Shown here: piece after piece, positions 57,521 to 64,000 of the stretch | Numbering within the stretch: the first letter of the stretch is position 1 | Layout: the number at the start of each line of letters is the position of its first letter | Assembly: GCF_008632955.1 (NCBI RefSeq) | Contig: NZ_CP043959.1 | Coordinates: 1,488,001 to 1,552,000, forward strand | Direction of reading: 5' to 3' | From: Streptomyces tendae | GTDB taxonomy: Bacteria > Actinomycetota > Actinomycetes > Streptomycetales > Streptomycetaceae | DNA: 64,000 bases | Made by a program: the position numbers and the translations under genes | Notes under the pieces: model-generated | Databases searched by the model: none | What the model was told of the DNA's origin: nothing | Seen by the model: only the letters and a program-made list of their open reading frames with translations

Positions 57521-59842
57521 ATGACCAACACCACGAGTGCATCACGGGATTTGGTACCGGCGCAAGTGCCGTCCGACCTGGCCCTCAACCCCTATCAGGC
57601 GTACGGGCTGTACCGCTCGGCCGGATGGCTCGGCACGTTGCCGATCCCGTACAAGAAGAAGACCTTTCCGCCGTCCGGCTTCACGGGCGAGACGGGCAAG
57701 TTTCCGACCGACGCGCAGTGCGCGGCTTGGCTCGGTGAGTACAAGGCGGCGAACATCGCGCTGCGCGTCCCTGAGGGTCTGATCGGCATCGATATCGACC
57801 AGTACGTCAAGGACGGCAAGCAGAAGCGCGGAGCCGAGAACCTTCGGGCCATGGCGGAGCGTGAGGGCCTGAGCCCCCTTCCGGCCACCTGGTCGAGCAC
57901 CCGCCGCGACCCGGACGGACCGGCGCGCATCAGGTGGTTCCGAGTGCCCAAGGGCATCAAGTTCGACGGTCAGCCGGTGGAAGACGTTGAGATCGTCCAG
58001 CACGGCCACCGGTACGCGATGGTCTGGCCCTCGGTCGTACCGGGCGACGAACCCGGCGAGTGGACCCAGTACGCCTGGTACGACCCGGAGGACGCGGAGG
58101 CGATCGACGTTCCGGCACCCGACGAGATGCCTTGGCTTCCGGCTGACTGGGTGGAAGCGCTCCGCGAGGTCGAACACCGTCCGTCGCAAGTGTCGGCGGC
58201 GACCGGCCGCAAGTCCACGACGAGCCTCGTGGAACTCCTCGCGCTTCCCGCCGATGACCCCGGGCGCAACAACGACTGGTTGACCAAGGTCGCGGGTCAC
58301 CTCGCCCGGCTTCACGAGGGCGATCGGGACACCTACTGGGCGCGGCTCGAAGAAGCCGACCAGGTGTCGGACCGACCCCACCACCCGACCGCATTTCGTA
58401 AGACCGCCAACAGCGTCTGGCGCAGGCACCAGGAGAGCCGGAAGGGCCGCAAGATGACCAACGAGACCACAGGAGGACTCGACCTCGTGCCCTCTCCGTT
58501 CAAGCCGGTGAAGGTTGCCCGGCTCTGCCTCGATCAGATCTGGACCGTCCAAGGTGCCTGCACACTCCACCGCTGGCGCGGCTCCTGGATGTCCTGGACC
58601 GGTGCGCACTGGCGCGACGTCGAAAGCCAGTGGGTCAGCAGCAAGATCCAGGACCGCCTTGAGGACGCCAAGTTCCTCGACAAGGGCGAGAACGACGACA
58701 AGCCGTTGCTGAAGGACTGGGACCCCAACAGTGCCAGCGTCAACAACGTCGTCAGCGCCATCAAGAACATCACGCTTCTGGACGAAGAGACCGACTCCGG
58801 AACATGGCTCGACGCCCGGCCCTCCGGCCGGATGGTCGCCTTCCAGAACGGGCTGTTGGACATCCGCACCCGTGAGCTGGTGGCCCCCACTCCGGCCTTC
58901 TTCAACACCACGTCGCTCCCGTACGACTACAGCGACGGCGACGCCGCGCCCGGCGAGTGGTTCAAGTTCCTGCACTCGATCTGGCCGGACGACGCGCAGT
59001 CCGTCGAGACGCTGCAAGAGTGGTTCGGTTACGTGCTCTCGGGTCAGACCGACCTTCAGAAGGCGTTGATGATGGTCGGCCCCACCCGGTCCGGCAAGGG
59101 GACCATCGCGACCGTCCTCGAAGCTCTCGTCGGCAAGCAGAACGTTGCCGGTCCGACCCTTTCGAGCCTGGCCACGAACTTCGGCCTCCAGCCGATGCTC
59201 AACAAGACCTTGGCCATCATCGACGACGCCCGCTCTCCCAAGCGTGACCGCGAGGTCATCCTTGAGCGGCTGCTGTCCGTGATCGGTGAGGGCATCCTGA
59301 CCGTGGACCGGAAGAACCGTGACCAGTGGATCGGGCGCATCCCGGCCCGGTTGGTCCTCCAGTCCAACGAGCTTCCGGCCTTCGCCGACAGCTCCGGGGC
59401 CATCGCTGGCCGGTTCGTCATCCTCACCATGAACAAGTCGTTCCTCGGTCAGGAGGACACCGGCCTGAAGGGTCGGCTCCTTCAGGAGATCCCGGCCATC
59501 CTGCGCTGGGCTCTCGACGGGCTCGACCGGCTGACGAAGCGCGGGTACTTCCTTGAGCCCGAGGCGTCGGGCGACGCTCGCGCCCTGCTCCAGGAGTCCA
59601 CCTCACCGATCAAGGCGTTCGTGGAGGACTGGTGCCGTCTCGGCAGCGACCTGGAGGTGCCGAAGAGCCACCTCTTCGAGGTCTGGAAGTCGTGGTGCGA
59701 GGCACGCGGGTTCATGCCGGGGAGCCTTTCCACCTTCGGGAAGCAACTGATCGCCGCTGAGAACTCCATCAGCAGCCGCCGGGAGCGTCCCCGGAACAAG
59801 CCGACGGTTCACTACTTCACCGGAATCTCGCTGATCGAGTAG
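57521..59842 (+). CDS. Prim-Pol / SF3 helicase replication protein
   Basis: The 773-residue protein combines an N-terminal AEP primase-polymerase domain (residues ~20-230; GLIGIDIDQY with the catalytic D-x-D near residue 87, and VEIVQHGHRYAMVWPS) with a C-terminal D5/SF3-type helicase (GPTRSGKGT Walker A at ~520, LAIIDDAR Walker B at ~564, LQSNELPAF). Such fusions initiate replication of phages, satellites and integrative elements. A Met at residue 312 has a GAAGGG SD and a sequence resembling the true N-terminus, so a helicase-only form may be made. SD AGAGAGGATC precedes ATG 57521. Confidence 0.9.
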   Translation: MTNTTSASRDLVPAQVPSDLALNPYQAYGLYRSAGWLGTLPIPYKKKTFPPSGFTGETGKFPTDAQCAAWLGEYKAANIALRVPEGLIGIDIDQYVKDGKQKRGAENLRAMAEREGLSPLPATWSSTRRDPDGPARIRWFRVPKGIKFDGQPVEDVEIVQHGHRYAMVWPSVVPGDEPGEWTQYAWYDPEDAEAIDVPAPDEMPWLPADWVEALREVEHRPSQVSAATGRKSTTSLVELLALPADDPGRNNDWLTKVAGHLARLHEGDRDTYWARLEEADQVSDRPHHPTAFRKTANSVWRRHQESRKGRKMTNETTGGLDLVPSPFKPVKVARLCLDQIWTVQGACTLHRWRGSWMSWTGAHWRDVESQWVSSKIQDRLEDAKFLDKGENDDKPLLKDWDPNSASVNNVVSAIKNITLLDEETDSGTWLDARPSGRMVAFQNGLLDIRTRELVAPTPAFFNTTSLPYDYSDGDAAPGEWFKFLHSIWPDDAQSVETLQEWFGYVLSGQTDLQKALMMVGPTRSGKGTIATVLEALVGKQNVAGPTLSSLATNFGLQPMLNKTLAIIDDARSPKRDREVILERLLSVIGEGILTVDRKNRDQWIGRIPARLVLQSNELPAFADSSGAIAGRFVILTMNKSFLGQEDTGLKGRLLQEIPAILRWALDGLDRLTKRGYFLEPEASGDARALLQESTSPIKAFVEDWCRLGSDLEVPKSHLFEVWKSWCEARGFMPGSLSTFGKQLIAAENSISSRRERPRNKPTVHYFTGISLIE

Positions 59843-59861
59843 CCGTCATCTGGCACGCCAC

Positions 59862-60119
59862 ATATGGCACACGGCCACCCCTGCGCCGACCTCGCAGCCG
59901 CGTGCCATATGTGGAACCCGGGCGTGCCATATCTCGTGCCATATGCCGTGCCATATGACGAGAGCTTGCGCGGTGGGAAAGCCTCGCAGGCCAGAGGGGG
60001 TGAGAACCCCCACGTGCCATATGTGCCATATCTCGTGCAACGTACTCGGTTCTTATGAGGGGGCGTGCTCTCCCAGGCGACGGAACCACGGTGCGCACGC
60101 CATATGGCACATATGGCAC
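59862..60119. repeat. Iteron array: nine GTGCCATAT copies
   Basis: GTGCCATAT occurs on the plus strand at 59902, 59924, 59936, 59948, 60014 and 60023, and on the minus strand (ATATGGCAC) at 59862, 60102 and 60111. Three copies are spaced by exactly 12 bp and two pairs are adjacent at 9 bp. Most are followed by a G or CTC. Inverted copies flank the direct ones. Iterons like these are binding sites of initiators or repressors. Confidence 0.9.
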
Positions 60120-60209
60120 ACCTGGCACGGCGGGTTGCCGCTGCGGACCGGCGGCAGAGGAGTGGCCTCGTCGGCGCAGGCTTTGGCGGGTCAAGAGGGC
60201 TGAGGCCGC

Positions 60210-60305
60210 GGACGGTATCCCGGAGGGCACGAGAGCGGCCGGGCGGCACGAGGGCCCCGGGACGGGCCCCCAGGCCCTCCCGGATACCGCCGGAGGCCGG
60301 GACGA
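60210..60305. repeat. 96-bp dispersed repeat, copy B
   Basis: This segment matches copy A (56418-56513) in length and at both ends (GGACGGTATC, GGAGGCCGGGACGA). Inside, GGTATCCCGGAGGG and CCCTCCCGGATACC form a long-range inverted repeat with one mismatch. It directly follows the iteron array. Confidence 0.5.
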
Positions 60306-60397
60306 CACCAGGGCGCGGCGGCCTGCCGCAGGCGGTGGCCCCCGGGAGAGCGCCCGGGTCCGGTGAAGGCCGGCGGTCACCTTGCCACCGACATGAA

Positions 60398-60435
60398 GCG
60401 ACCCCAACCACCGCCGGAGGCTTGGTTGGGGTCGC
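60398..60435. terminator. 13-bp perfect inverted repeat in the candidate origin
   Basis: GCGACCCCAACCA (60398-60410) and TGGTTGGGGTCGC (60423-60435) form a perfect stem with a 12-nt loop. It is either a terminator of the primase-helicase transcript or part of the origin structure. Confidence 0.55.
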
Positions 60436-60653
60436 AGTCATGAGGGGGGCGCGTGGCCTCGACCTGAGGAGGAGGCCCGGTCAAGGCGGAGCCAACTTGA
60501 CCGGGCGCGAACCCCCATCGGGCGGCGGGAGGTGGCCCGCACCATCCTGCACAGATCCCAGGAAACACCCCGAGAAGCGGGCCGTCTATTTGCGGTTAAA
60601 GCAACCCCGGCATGGTATTTCAGAGGCCCATATGTGGGGCTTTTAATTGGGGT

Positions 60654-60869
60654 ATGGACAGGGCCAAGACGAGCCCGGTGTTCTCAGGCCAGAAGCTCAA
60701 AGAAGCCCGTTCAAAGCGTGGGCTGACGCAGGCGCAGGTGGCCGCCCGAATGGGGCTCAGCGGCTTGTACATCAGCTACTGGGAAAACGACCGGCACGCA
60801 CCGAACGGCGTGAACATGGTGCTTCTGCTGAGGGCGCTCGGATGTGAATTGGAGGAGGTGACCGAATGA
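60654..60869 (+). CDS. Xre-family HTH regulator (71 aa)
   Basis: A Cro/C1-type HTH (KLKEARSKRGLTQAQVAARM, GLYISYWENDRHAPN) fills the protein. TTTAAT lies 6 bp before the ATG at 60654 and SD is weak, so it may be leaderless. CCCATATGTGG, close to the iteron CATATG core, lies 14-24 bp upstream, so autoregulation through iteron-like sites is possible. The next gene overlaps by 4 bp. Confidence 0.85.
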   Translation: MDRAKTSPVFSGQKLKEARSKRGLTQAQVAARMGLSGLYISYWENDRHAPNGVNMVLLLRALGCELEEVTE

Positions 60870-61105
60870 GCCAGCCGGTCATCACCGAGGAGTGGCACAA
60901 GATTCCGGGTTTCGACCTGATCTATGAGGTGTCGAACTTCGGAGAAGTGCGGAGCTGGGGATCGAACGCCCGAGGGCGGACACTCAAGACCCGAAAGGAC
61001 CGAGACGGATTTCCGACGGTCCGGTTGATGTGTTGGGACGGAAGAATGCGGGTCCGACGAGTTCATCTGCTGGTGGCCAAGGCGTTTCCGGAGGAGGAAT
61101 TGTGA
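60866..61105 (+). CDS. NUMOD4-domain protein lacking HNH (79 aa)
   Basis: EEWHKIPGFDLIYEVSNFGE followed by VRSW is the NUMOD4 motif of HNH homing endonucleases, and VHLLVAKAF is the segment that normally leads into the HNH domain. The protein stops right there, so the nuclease part is missing. It overlaps both neighbours by 4 bp (ATGA and GTGA), so it is embedded in an operon and may function as a DNA-binding domain only. Confidence 0.8.
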   Translation: MSQPVITEEWHKIPGFDLIYEVSNFGEVRSWGSNARGRTLKTRKDRDGFPTVRLMCWDGRMRVRRVHLLVAKAFPEEEL

Positions 61106-61422
61106 CGCGAATGGAAGCGGAACCCGGGACGTGGCTCGTCGGCAAGCACCTCGGACGACAGAAGGTCGCGCCAGTTGAGGGGTGGGAAGTGGACAGCCAC
61201 GGGACGAACACGCTGACCCTCAGCCAGCCGGGTGAAGACGCGATTCTGGTCAAGGGGCGGGAGCTGGACGCCGCCAAGGTGGCCACCATGCGCGAGCTGG
61301 TCGAGATGGTCGACCGGTGCAAGACGCCGGAAGCGCTGGCGGACCTGGCCAAGATCGCGGACTGGGTGGCCAACTGGGAGCCGGGTGACCCGGGGCTGAG
61401 GCTGGCCGATGCCGAAGCGTGA
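61102..61422 (+). CDS. Unknown acidic protein (106 aa)
   Basis: The product has a beta-rich N-terminal part (GTWLVGKHLGRQKVAPVEGW, NTLTLSQPGEDAILVKG) and a helical C-terminal part (AKVATMRELVEMVDRCKTPE). No family recognised. GTG at 61102 has a GGAGGAGG SD and overlaps the NUMOD4 stop; it overlaps the next gene by 14 bp. Confidence 0.7.
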   Translation: MTRMEAEPGTWLVGKHLGRQKVAPVEGWEVDSHGTNTLTLSQPGEDAILVKGRELDAAKVATMRELVEMVDRCKTPEALADLAKIADWVANWEPGDPGLRLADAEA

Positions 61423-61978
61423 ACCGGGCGACGTCGGCAACGAGGTAGAGGCGTCAGCCGGAGCCGGTCCGGTTCAGGGTCGCGCGTGGGAAGTGGTCCG
61501 CCTGATCGGTCAGGGATTTGGCCGCAATGAGATCGCGCGAATGACCGGCGTTGCCCCGGCCACAGTGTCTCGAATTGCCCAGCGCAACGGCTTGAGTTTC
61601 GATCGCACCCAGACGGAAAAGGCCCTCAAGGCTCGAATCACCGACCTCAACCTGAGACAGGCGGGCCTGGCCGAGTCGCTGGCAGACCGGGTGGCCATCG
61701 CCATTGCCTATCTCGACGCGTCGACCAGTTACCGCGATTACGCGTTCGCTTCCAAAGCGATCAGTGACCTGACGCAGTCGTATATGCGAATGAAGCCGCA
61801 GATCACCGAAGACGACACCGTCGAAGACGCCAAGAACTTCCTGACGGACCTGCGCGACACCATCACTCAGGTGGTTGACGGATTCGAAGCGCAGCACGGC
61901 GTGGCATTCGACAGCGAAGAGGCACGCCAAATTATCAAGCAGCAGACACAGGAGGAAAACAGCGATGAGCAACCGTGA
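61409..61978 (+). CDS. HTH protein, possible small terminase subunit (189 aa)
   Basis: Residues ~25-62 form an HTH (WEVVRLIGQGFGRNEIARMT then GVAPATVSRIAQRNGL). The remainder is helical (AESLADRVAIAIAYLDASTS, FASKAISDLTQSYMRMKP) with an acidic C-terminus. HTH plus oligomerisation helices is the layout of phage small terminase subunits, but it could also be a DNA-binding regulator; no large terminase is present in the window. ATG at 61409 overlaps the previous gene. Confidence 0.65.
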   Translation: MPKREPGDVGNEVEASAGAGPVQGRAWEVVRLIGQGFGRNEIARMTGVAPATVSRIAQRNGLSFDRTQTEKALKARITDLNLRQAGLAESLADRVAIAIAYLDASTSYRDYAFASKAISDLTQSYMRMKPQITEDDTVEDAKNFLTDLRDTITQVVDGFEAQHGVAFDSEEARQIIKQQTQEENSDEQP

Positions 61979-62336
61979 CTTCGGCGAGGTCGTGCAGGGC
62001 CCGATGACCCCGGAGGGCCCGAGCGTGGACGAGATCCGCGCCATGCGCCCGGGACCTGGCAGCTTCCACTACCGCAGCGACCGGACCCCGCTGGACTCGG
62101 CAGTGATCCGGGGCGGATCGGTGGCCGGGGACGGCTCGATGACCGAGGACCAGGCGGACCAGATCCGCAAGGCCGCCGGGATCGGGCGCGAGAACCACCA
62201 CGCCCTCAAGGCCGCCGAGTCCTACAGCGACCGGCGAGACCCGATCACGGGCGGCGTGATCCGGACCTGGGCCGACGGCCGGACCGAGATCGTGGACGAG
62301 TCCAGCCCGGCCGCCCGGGTGCGCGGCGGTCGGTAG
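61965..62336 (+). CDS. Unknown hydrophilic protein (123 aa)
   Basis: A Gly/Asp/Arg-rich, mostly disordered protein (GEVVQGPMTPEGPSVDEIRA, RENHHALKAAESYSDRRDPI) with no recognised domain. GGAGG 9 bp before ATG 61965; overlaps the preceding gene by 14 bp, completing an operon from the Xre gene at 60654. A terminator follows 29 bp after the stop. Confidence 0.65.
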   Translation: MSNRDFGEVVQGPMTPEGPSVDEIRAMRPGPGSFHYRSDRTPLDSAVIRGGSVAGDGSMTEDQADQIRKAAGIGRENHHALKAAESYSDRRDPITGGVIRTWADGRTEIVDESSPAARVRGGR

Positions 62337-62364
62337 GAGATCCGCAGCCAGATCGGCACCTGAC

Positions 62365-62400
62365 AGAGGCGTCAGCCCTCCTGATCCGGATGACGCCTCT
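62365..62400. terminator. Terminator after the 60.6-62.3 kb operon
   Basis: AGAGGCGTCA (62365-62374) and TGACGCCTCT (62391-62400) are perfect 10-bp inverted repeats with a 16-nt loop. Confidence 0.7.
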
Positions 62401-62422
62401 CGGTCCGCCGGAGATCCGGGCG

Positions 62423-62488
62423 GATCTTGCCGACCACGCACCGACCGGGTCCGCCCGATCTTGACGACCCAGCAACCCGGGTCCACCC
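62423..62488. repeat. Imperfect ~33-bp tandem duplication
   Basis: GATCTTGCCGACCACGCA (62423) is followed 34 bp later by GATCTTGACGACCCAGCA (62457), each ending in GGGTCC(G/A)CCC. Further GATCC and GGGGTCCACC words continue to about 62550. No gene is seen in 62337-62620. Confidence 0.5.
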
Positions 62489-62620
62489 GATCCACACAGA
62501 TGGACCCCGGATCTCACCGCCAAGCGAATTCCGGGGTCCACCTTCCAACCCAATGACCTCCGAGGCCACCGGTCCCACTCCAGAAAAGCACGCGGGGCGG
62601 GTGGCCGGAAGGGACCACCG

Positions 62621-63094
62621 ATGCCCGCCACCAAGGCGTTCCGGCCGGAATTCAAAACACGCGACGGAAAGCGCGTCAGCTTCGGCGCGAACTACACACA
62701 CGACACCAAGGCGAAGCGCCGGGCGGGACTCACCAAGGCCGGTCGGCCGAAGGTCGAGACTGTCGGCGCGGGCACGGTCGTCCGGCGTCCTCGGCGGTGG
62801 CTGCCCTGGGCTGTCCTGGGTGTGAACTCGGTGGCCGCTGGCGGGGCGTACGCGGTCCACGAGCTGGGCCCGTTGCCCGGCGGGCTGGTCGTCGGCGCAG
62901 GGGTCTGGGCGGGTTACAAGGTCGTGCGCTGGACGGCGGGGGAGGTGGCCTACTTCGCCACCAAGACCCGACAGATCAGGGGTGGTTCGCGCCCGGCTGA
63001 GCTGGCCGACGCCAGCGCCCTCGGCCTGCCGCCCGGCGTGCGAGTCCCGCGCGACACGGTCAGCCGACCTGAGGCCGGCGGTCACGACTCGTGA
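62621..63094 (+). CDS. Basic membrane protein, two weak TM segments (157 aa)
   Basis: A basic N-terminus (RPEFKTRDGKRVSFGANYTH, KAKRRAGLTKAGRPK) precedes two short hydrophobic stretches (LPWAVLGVNSVAAGGAYAV and LPGGLVVGAGVWAGYKVV). It is reminiscent of small Spd-type spread proteins of Streptomyces plasmids, but similarity is only in general layout. GGAAGGG precedes the ATG. A large inverted repeat begins at its stop codon. Confidence 0.6.
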   Translation: MPATKAFRPEFKTRDGKRVSFGANYTHDTKAKRRAGLTKAGRPKVETVGAGTVVRRPRRWLPWAVLGVNSVAAGGAYAVHELGPLPGGLVVGAGVWAGYKVVRWTAGEVAYFATKTRQIRGGSRPAELADASALGLPPGVRVPRDTVSRPEAGGHDS

Positions 63095-63098
63095 CTGT

Positions 63099-63199
63099 GA
63101 CTGTGACTGTGGCAGCCGCCCGGACACCCCCCACCACCGGGGGCGTGCCCGGGCACGGGGGCCGGGCCGGGGGTGGCTGTGACTGCCACAGTCACAGTC
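63099..63199. repeat. Large inverted repeat with TGACTG tandem units
   Basis: GACTGTGACTGTGGCAG (63099-63115) and CTGCCACAGTCACAGTC (63183-63199) are perfect 17-bp inverted repeats. The left arm consists of TGACTG hexamers in tandem (63092-63109), and the 67-bp centre contains further palindromes (GTGCCCGGGCAC). GTCACGACTCGTGAC and GTCACGAGCGGTGAC flank it. It may be a terminator, an origin or a transfer site. Confidence 0.75.
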
Positions 63200-63398
63200 G
63201 GCCGTCACGAGCGGTGACAAAAGGCGGCTATCACTTGCCGTGAATGGCGGTGCGGAAAGAGGTGCTGCCACACCCATGCCGGATGCCTTTTTAGATTCGG
63301 CCAAATTTCAGAAATTGTGTTGTGCGCAAATCCCGTGATTTCCTTGAATTCCTGGCAATTCCGCCGGGAATTCGGGAGTGAGAATTCGGGAGCGCAAA
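63200..63398. promoter_or_regulatory. AT-rich leader upstream of the 172-aa gene
   Basis: No gene is seen. The stretch 63285-63390 is AT-rich with runs such as TTTTTAGATTCGGCC, AAATTTCAGAAATTG and repeated GAATTC/GAATTCG words, suggesting a strong promoter. Confidence 0.45.
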
Positions 63399-63917
63399 AT
63401 GGCCGCCAACAAGACCACCGCCCAGGCCGACGAGCTGAAGCCCTGCGAGTGCGCCGCGTACGACGCCCTGCCCGCCGACCTGACGGACGCGGACCTGGAG
63501 AGCGGCGACTTCGAGGTCCTGACCACCGGCTGCACCGCGACCACCAAGCGTCAGTTCGCCCCGGGTCACGACGCCAAGCTCAAGTCGGCCCTCATCAAGT
63601 GGGGTGCCCTCGGCCTGGACATCCGCCGCAGCGAGGGCGGGGTGGCCACCAGCGCCAGCGCGGCCAAGCACGCCAGCCGGTACGCCTTCGCCCACATGGT
63701 CACCGCTGGCGTGCAGCGCGCCGAGGCCAAGGCCGCCGAGAAGGCTCGCAAGGCCGAGGAGCGCGCCGCCCGCAAGGCCGCCCCGCGCAAGCCCAAGCAG
63801 GTCACCGCCAAGGTCGGCCGCTGGGAGCGCACCGGGACCGTCGAGGGCGACACCTTCACCTACACCGACGCCAAGGGCGCGACCAAGACCACCACCAAGT
63901 TCGCCCTGATCGGCTGA
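63399..63917 (+). CDS. Basic Ala/Lys-rich protein (172 aa), unknown
   Basis: An N-terminal acidic part with Cys residues (LKPCECAAYDALPADLTDAD), a central segment (GHDAKLKSALIKWGALGLDI), then a Lys/Ala/Arg-rich stretch (EKARKAEERAARKAAPRKPK) and a short beta-type end. Likely nucleic-acid-binding by composition; no family recognised. GGGAG precedes the ATG at 63399. A hairpin follows the stop. Confidence 0.6.
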   Translation: MAANKTTAQADELKPCECAAYDALPADLTDADLESGDFEVLTTGCTATTKRQFAPGHDAKLKSALIKWGALGLDIRRSEGGVATSASAAKHASRYAFAHMVTAGVQRAEAKAAEKARKAEERAARKAAPRKPKQVTAKVGRWERTGTVEGDTFTYTDAKGATKTTTKFALIG

Positions 63918-63929
63918 CCGACCCGCACC

Positions 63930-63957
63930 GCCGGGCGGTCGGCTCAGGCCGCCCGGC
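63930..63957. terminator. Hairpin after the 172-aa gene
   Basis: GCCGGGCGG (63930-63938) and CCGCCCGGC (63949-63957) form a perfect 9-bp stem with a 10-nt loop. Confidence 0.65.
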
Positions 63958-63973
63958 TCCGAGAGGAGCCCCA

Positions 63974-64000
63974 GTGTTCAAGATCCAGTACCGCAACGCG
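63974..64000 (+). CDS. Partial ORF at the right edge
   Basis: GTG at 63974 with a GAGAGGAG SD opens MFKIQYRNA and runs off the window. The SD makes it a probable gene start; nothing can be said of function. Confidence 0.5.

Larger units (their letters stand above)
59843..60653. other. 811-bp region: candidate replication origin
   Basis: No gene is supported; frames through it reflect repeats. It contains the iteron array (59862-60119), repeat copy B (60210-60305), a 13-bp-arm hairpin (60398-60435) and the promoter of the second Xre gene. Position directly after the replication protein and this content fit a replication origin. Confidence 0.6.

Noticed and set aside
60214..60290. Inverted repeat GGTATCCCGGAGGG / CCCTCCCGGATACC considered as a transposon end pair
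   Set aside because: Only about 80 bp apart with no transposase and no target duplication; treated as part of the 96-bp repeat.
59817..60441. Minus-strand open frames across the iteron region (196-209 codons)
   Set aside because: They are formed by repeated ATATGGCAC words giving repeated Trp-His-Met or Met-Ala-His residues; no SD or domain.

Overview
The window is chromosomal DNA of a Streptomyces (very high GC, frequent GTG starts, many SD-less genes with a -10-like box about 6-7 nt before the start codon). From 1 to about 53.1 kb it follows the conserved Streptomyces core order known from S. coelicolor, from ndgR-leuCD to dprA. From about 53.1 kb to the end it is a mobile element that has interrupted dprA. 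All functional calls come from reading translated sequence and motifs; no database search was run.

Core layout: 0.4-3.4 kb, ndgR (IclR regulator) divergent from leuCD, with a near-perfect 29-bp palindrome between them. 3.6-12.4 kb: small ORF, hupS, cofC, plsC-gpsA, ddlA, a DUF3515 lipoprotein, a stand-alone RAM-domain protein, thiL-thiD and rpmB. 12.6-21.8 kb: DAK-domain protein, recG, rsmD-coaD, a DivIVA-like coiled-coil protein, DUF177-rpmF-rnc and mutM. 21.7-30.2 kb: HxlR regulator, secreted CAP-domain protein, acylphosphatase, coiled-coil ORF, smc and glucose permease glcP. 30.4-41.5 kb: ftsY (two apparent 1-nt deletions), a Prim-Pol-domain protein, nsdA, the nitrogen operon amtB-glnK-glnD behind a GlnR box, ffh and a methyltransferase. 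42-53 kb: SprT-like protein, rpsP-KH-rimM-trmD-rplS, four tandem type I signal peptidases (sipWXYZ), NUDIX, DUF2469, yraN, comM/yifB and dprA. Themes are leucine, thiamine and F420 biosynthesis, ribosome assembly, SRP targeting and signal-peptide cleavage, chromosome organisation and nitrogen control.

Mobile element (about 53.1-64 kb, running off the right edge): dprA diverges from its family after residue ~262 and stops at 283, so its C-terminal third is missing. Next comes a two-TM protein whose N-terminus carries a RHIM-like I-Q-V-G motif, then several small membrane proteins, a short GntR regulator facing a 28-bp palindrome, a 24-aa peptide gene with its own SD and terminator, an Xre regulator, a Prim-Pol/SF3-helicase replication protein, an array of nine GTGCCATAT iterons, a second Xre regulator, a NUMOD4 protein without HNH, and a tight run of overlapping unknown ORFs including an HTH protein that could be a small terminase. 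No integrase, TraB/FtsK, portal, capsid or large terminase is seen before the window ends. The element is therefore either an AICE-type integrative element with a Prim-Pol (RepPP-like) replicase, or a phage-satellite-like island.
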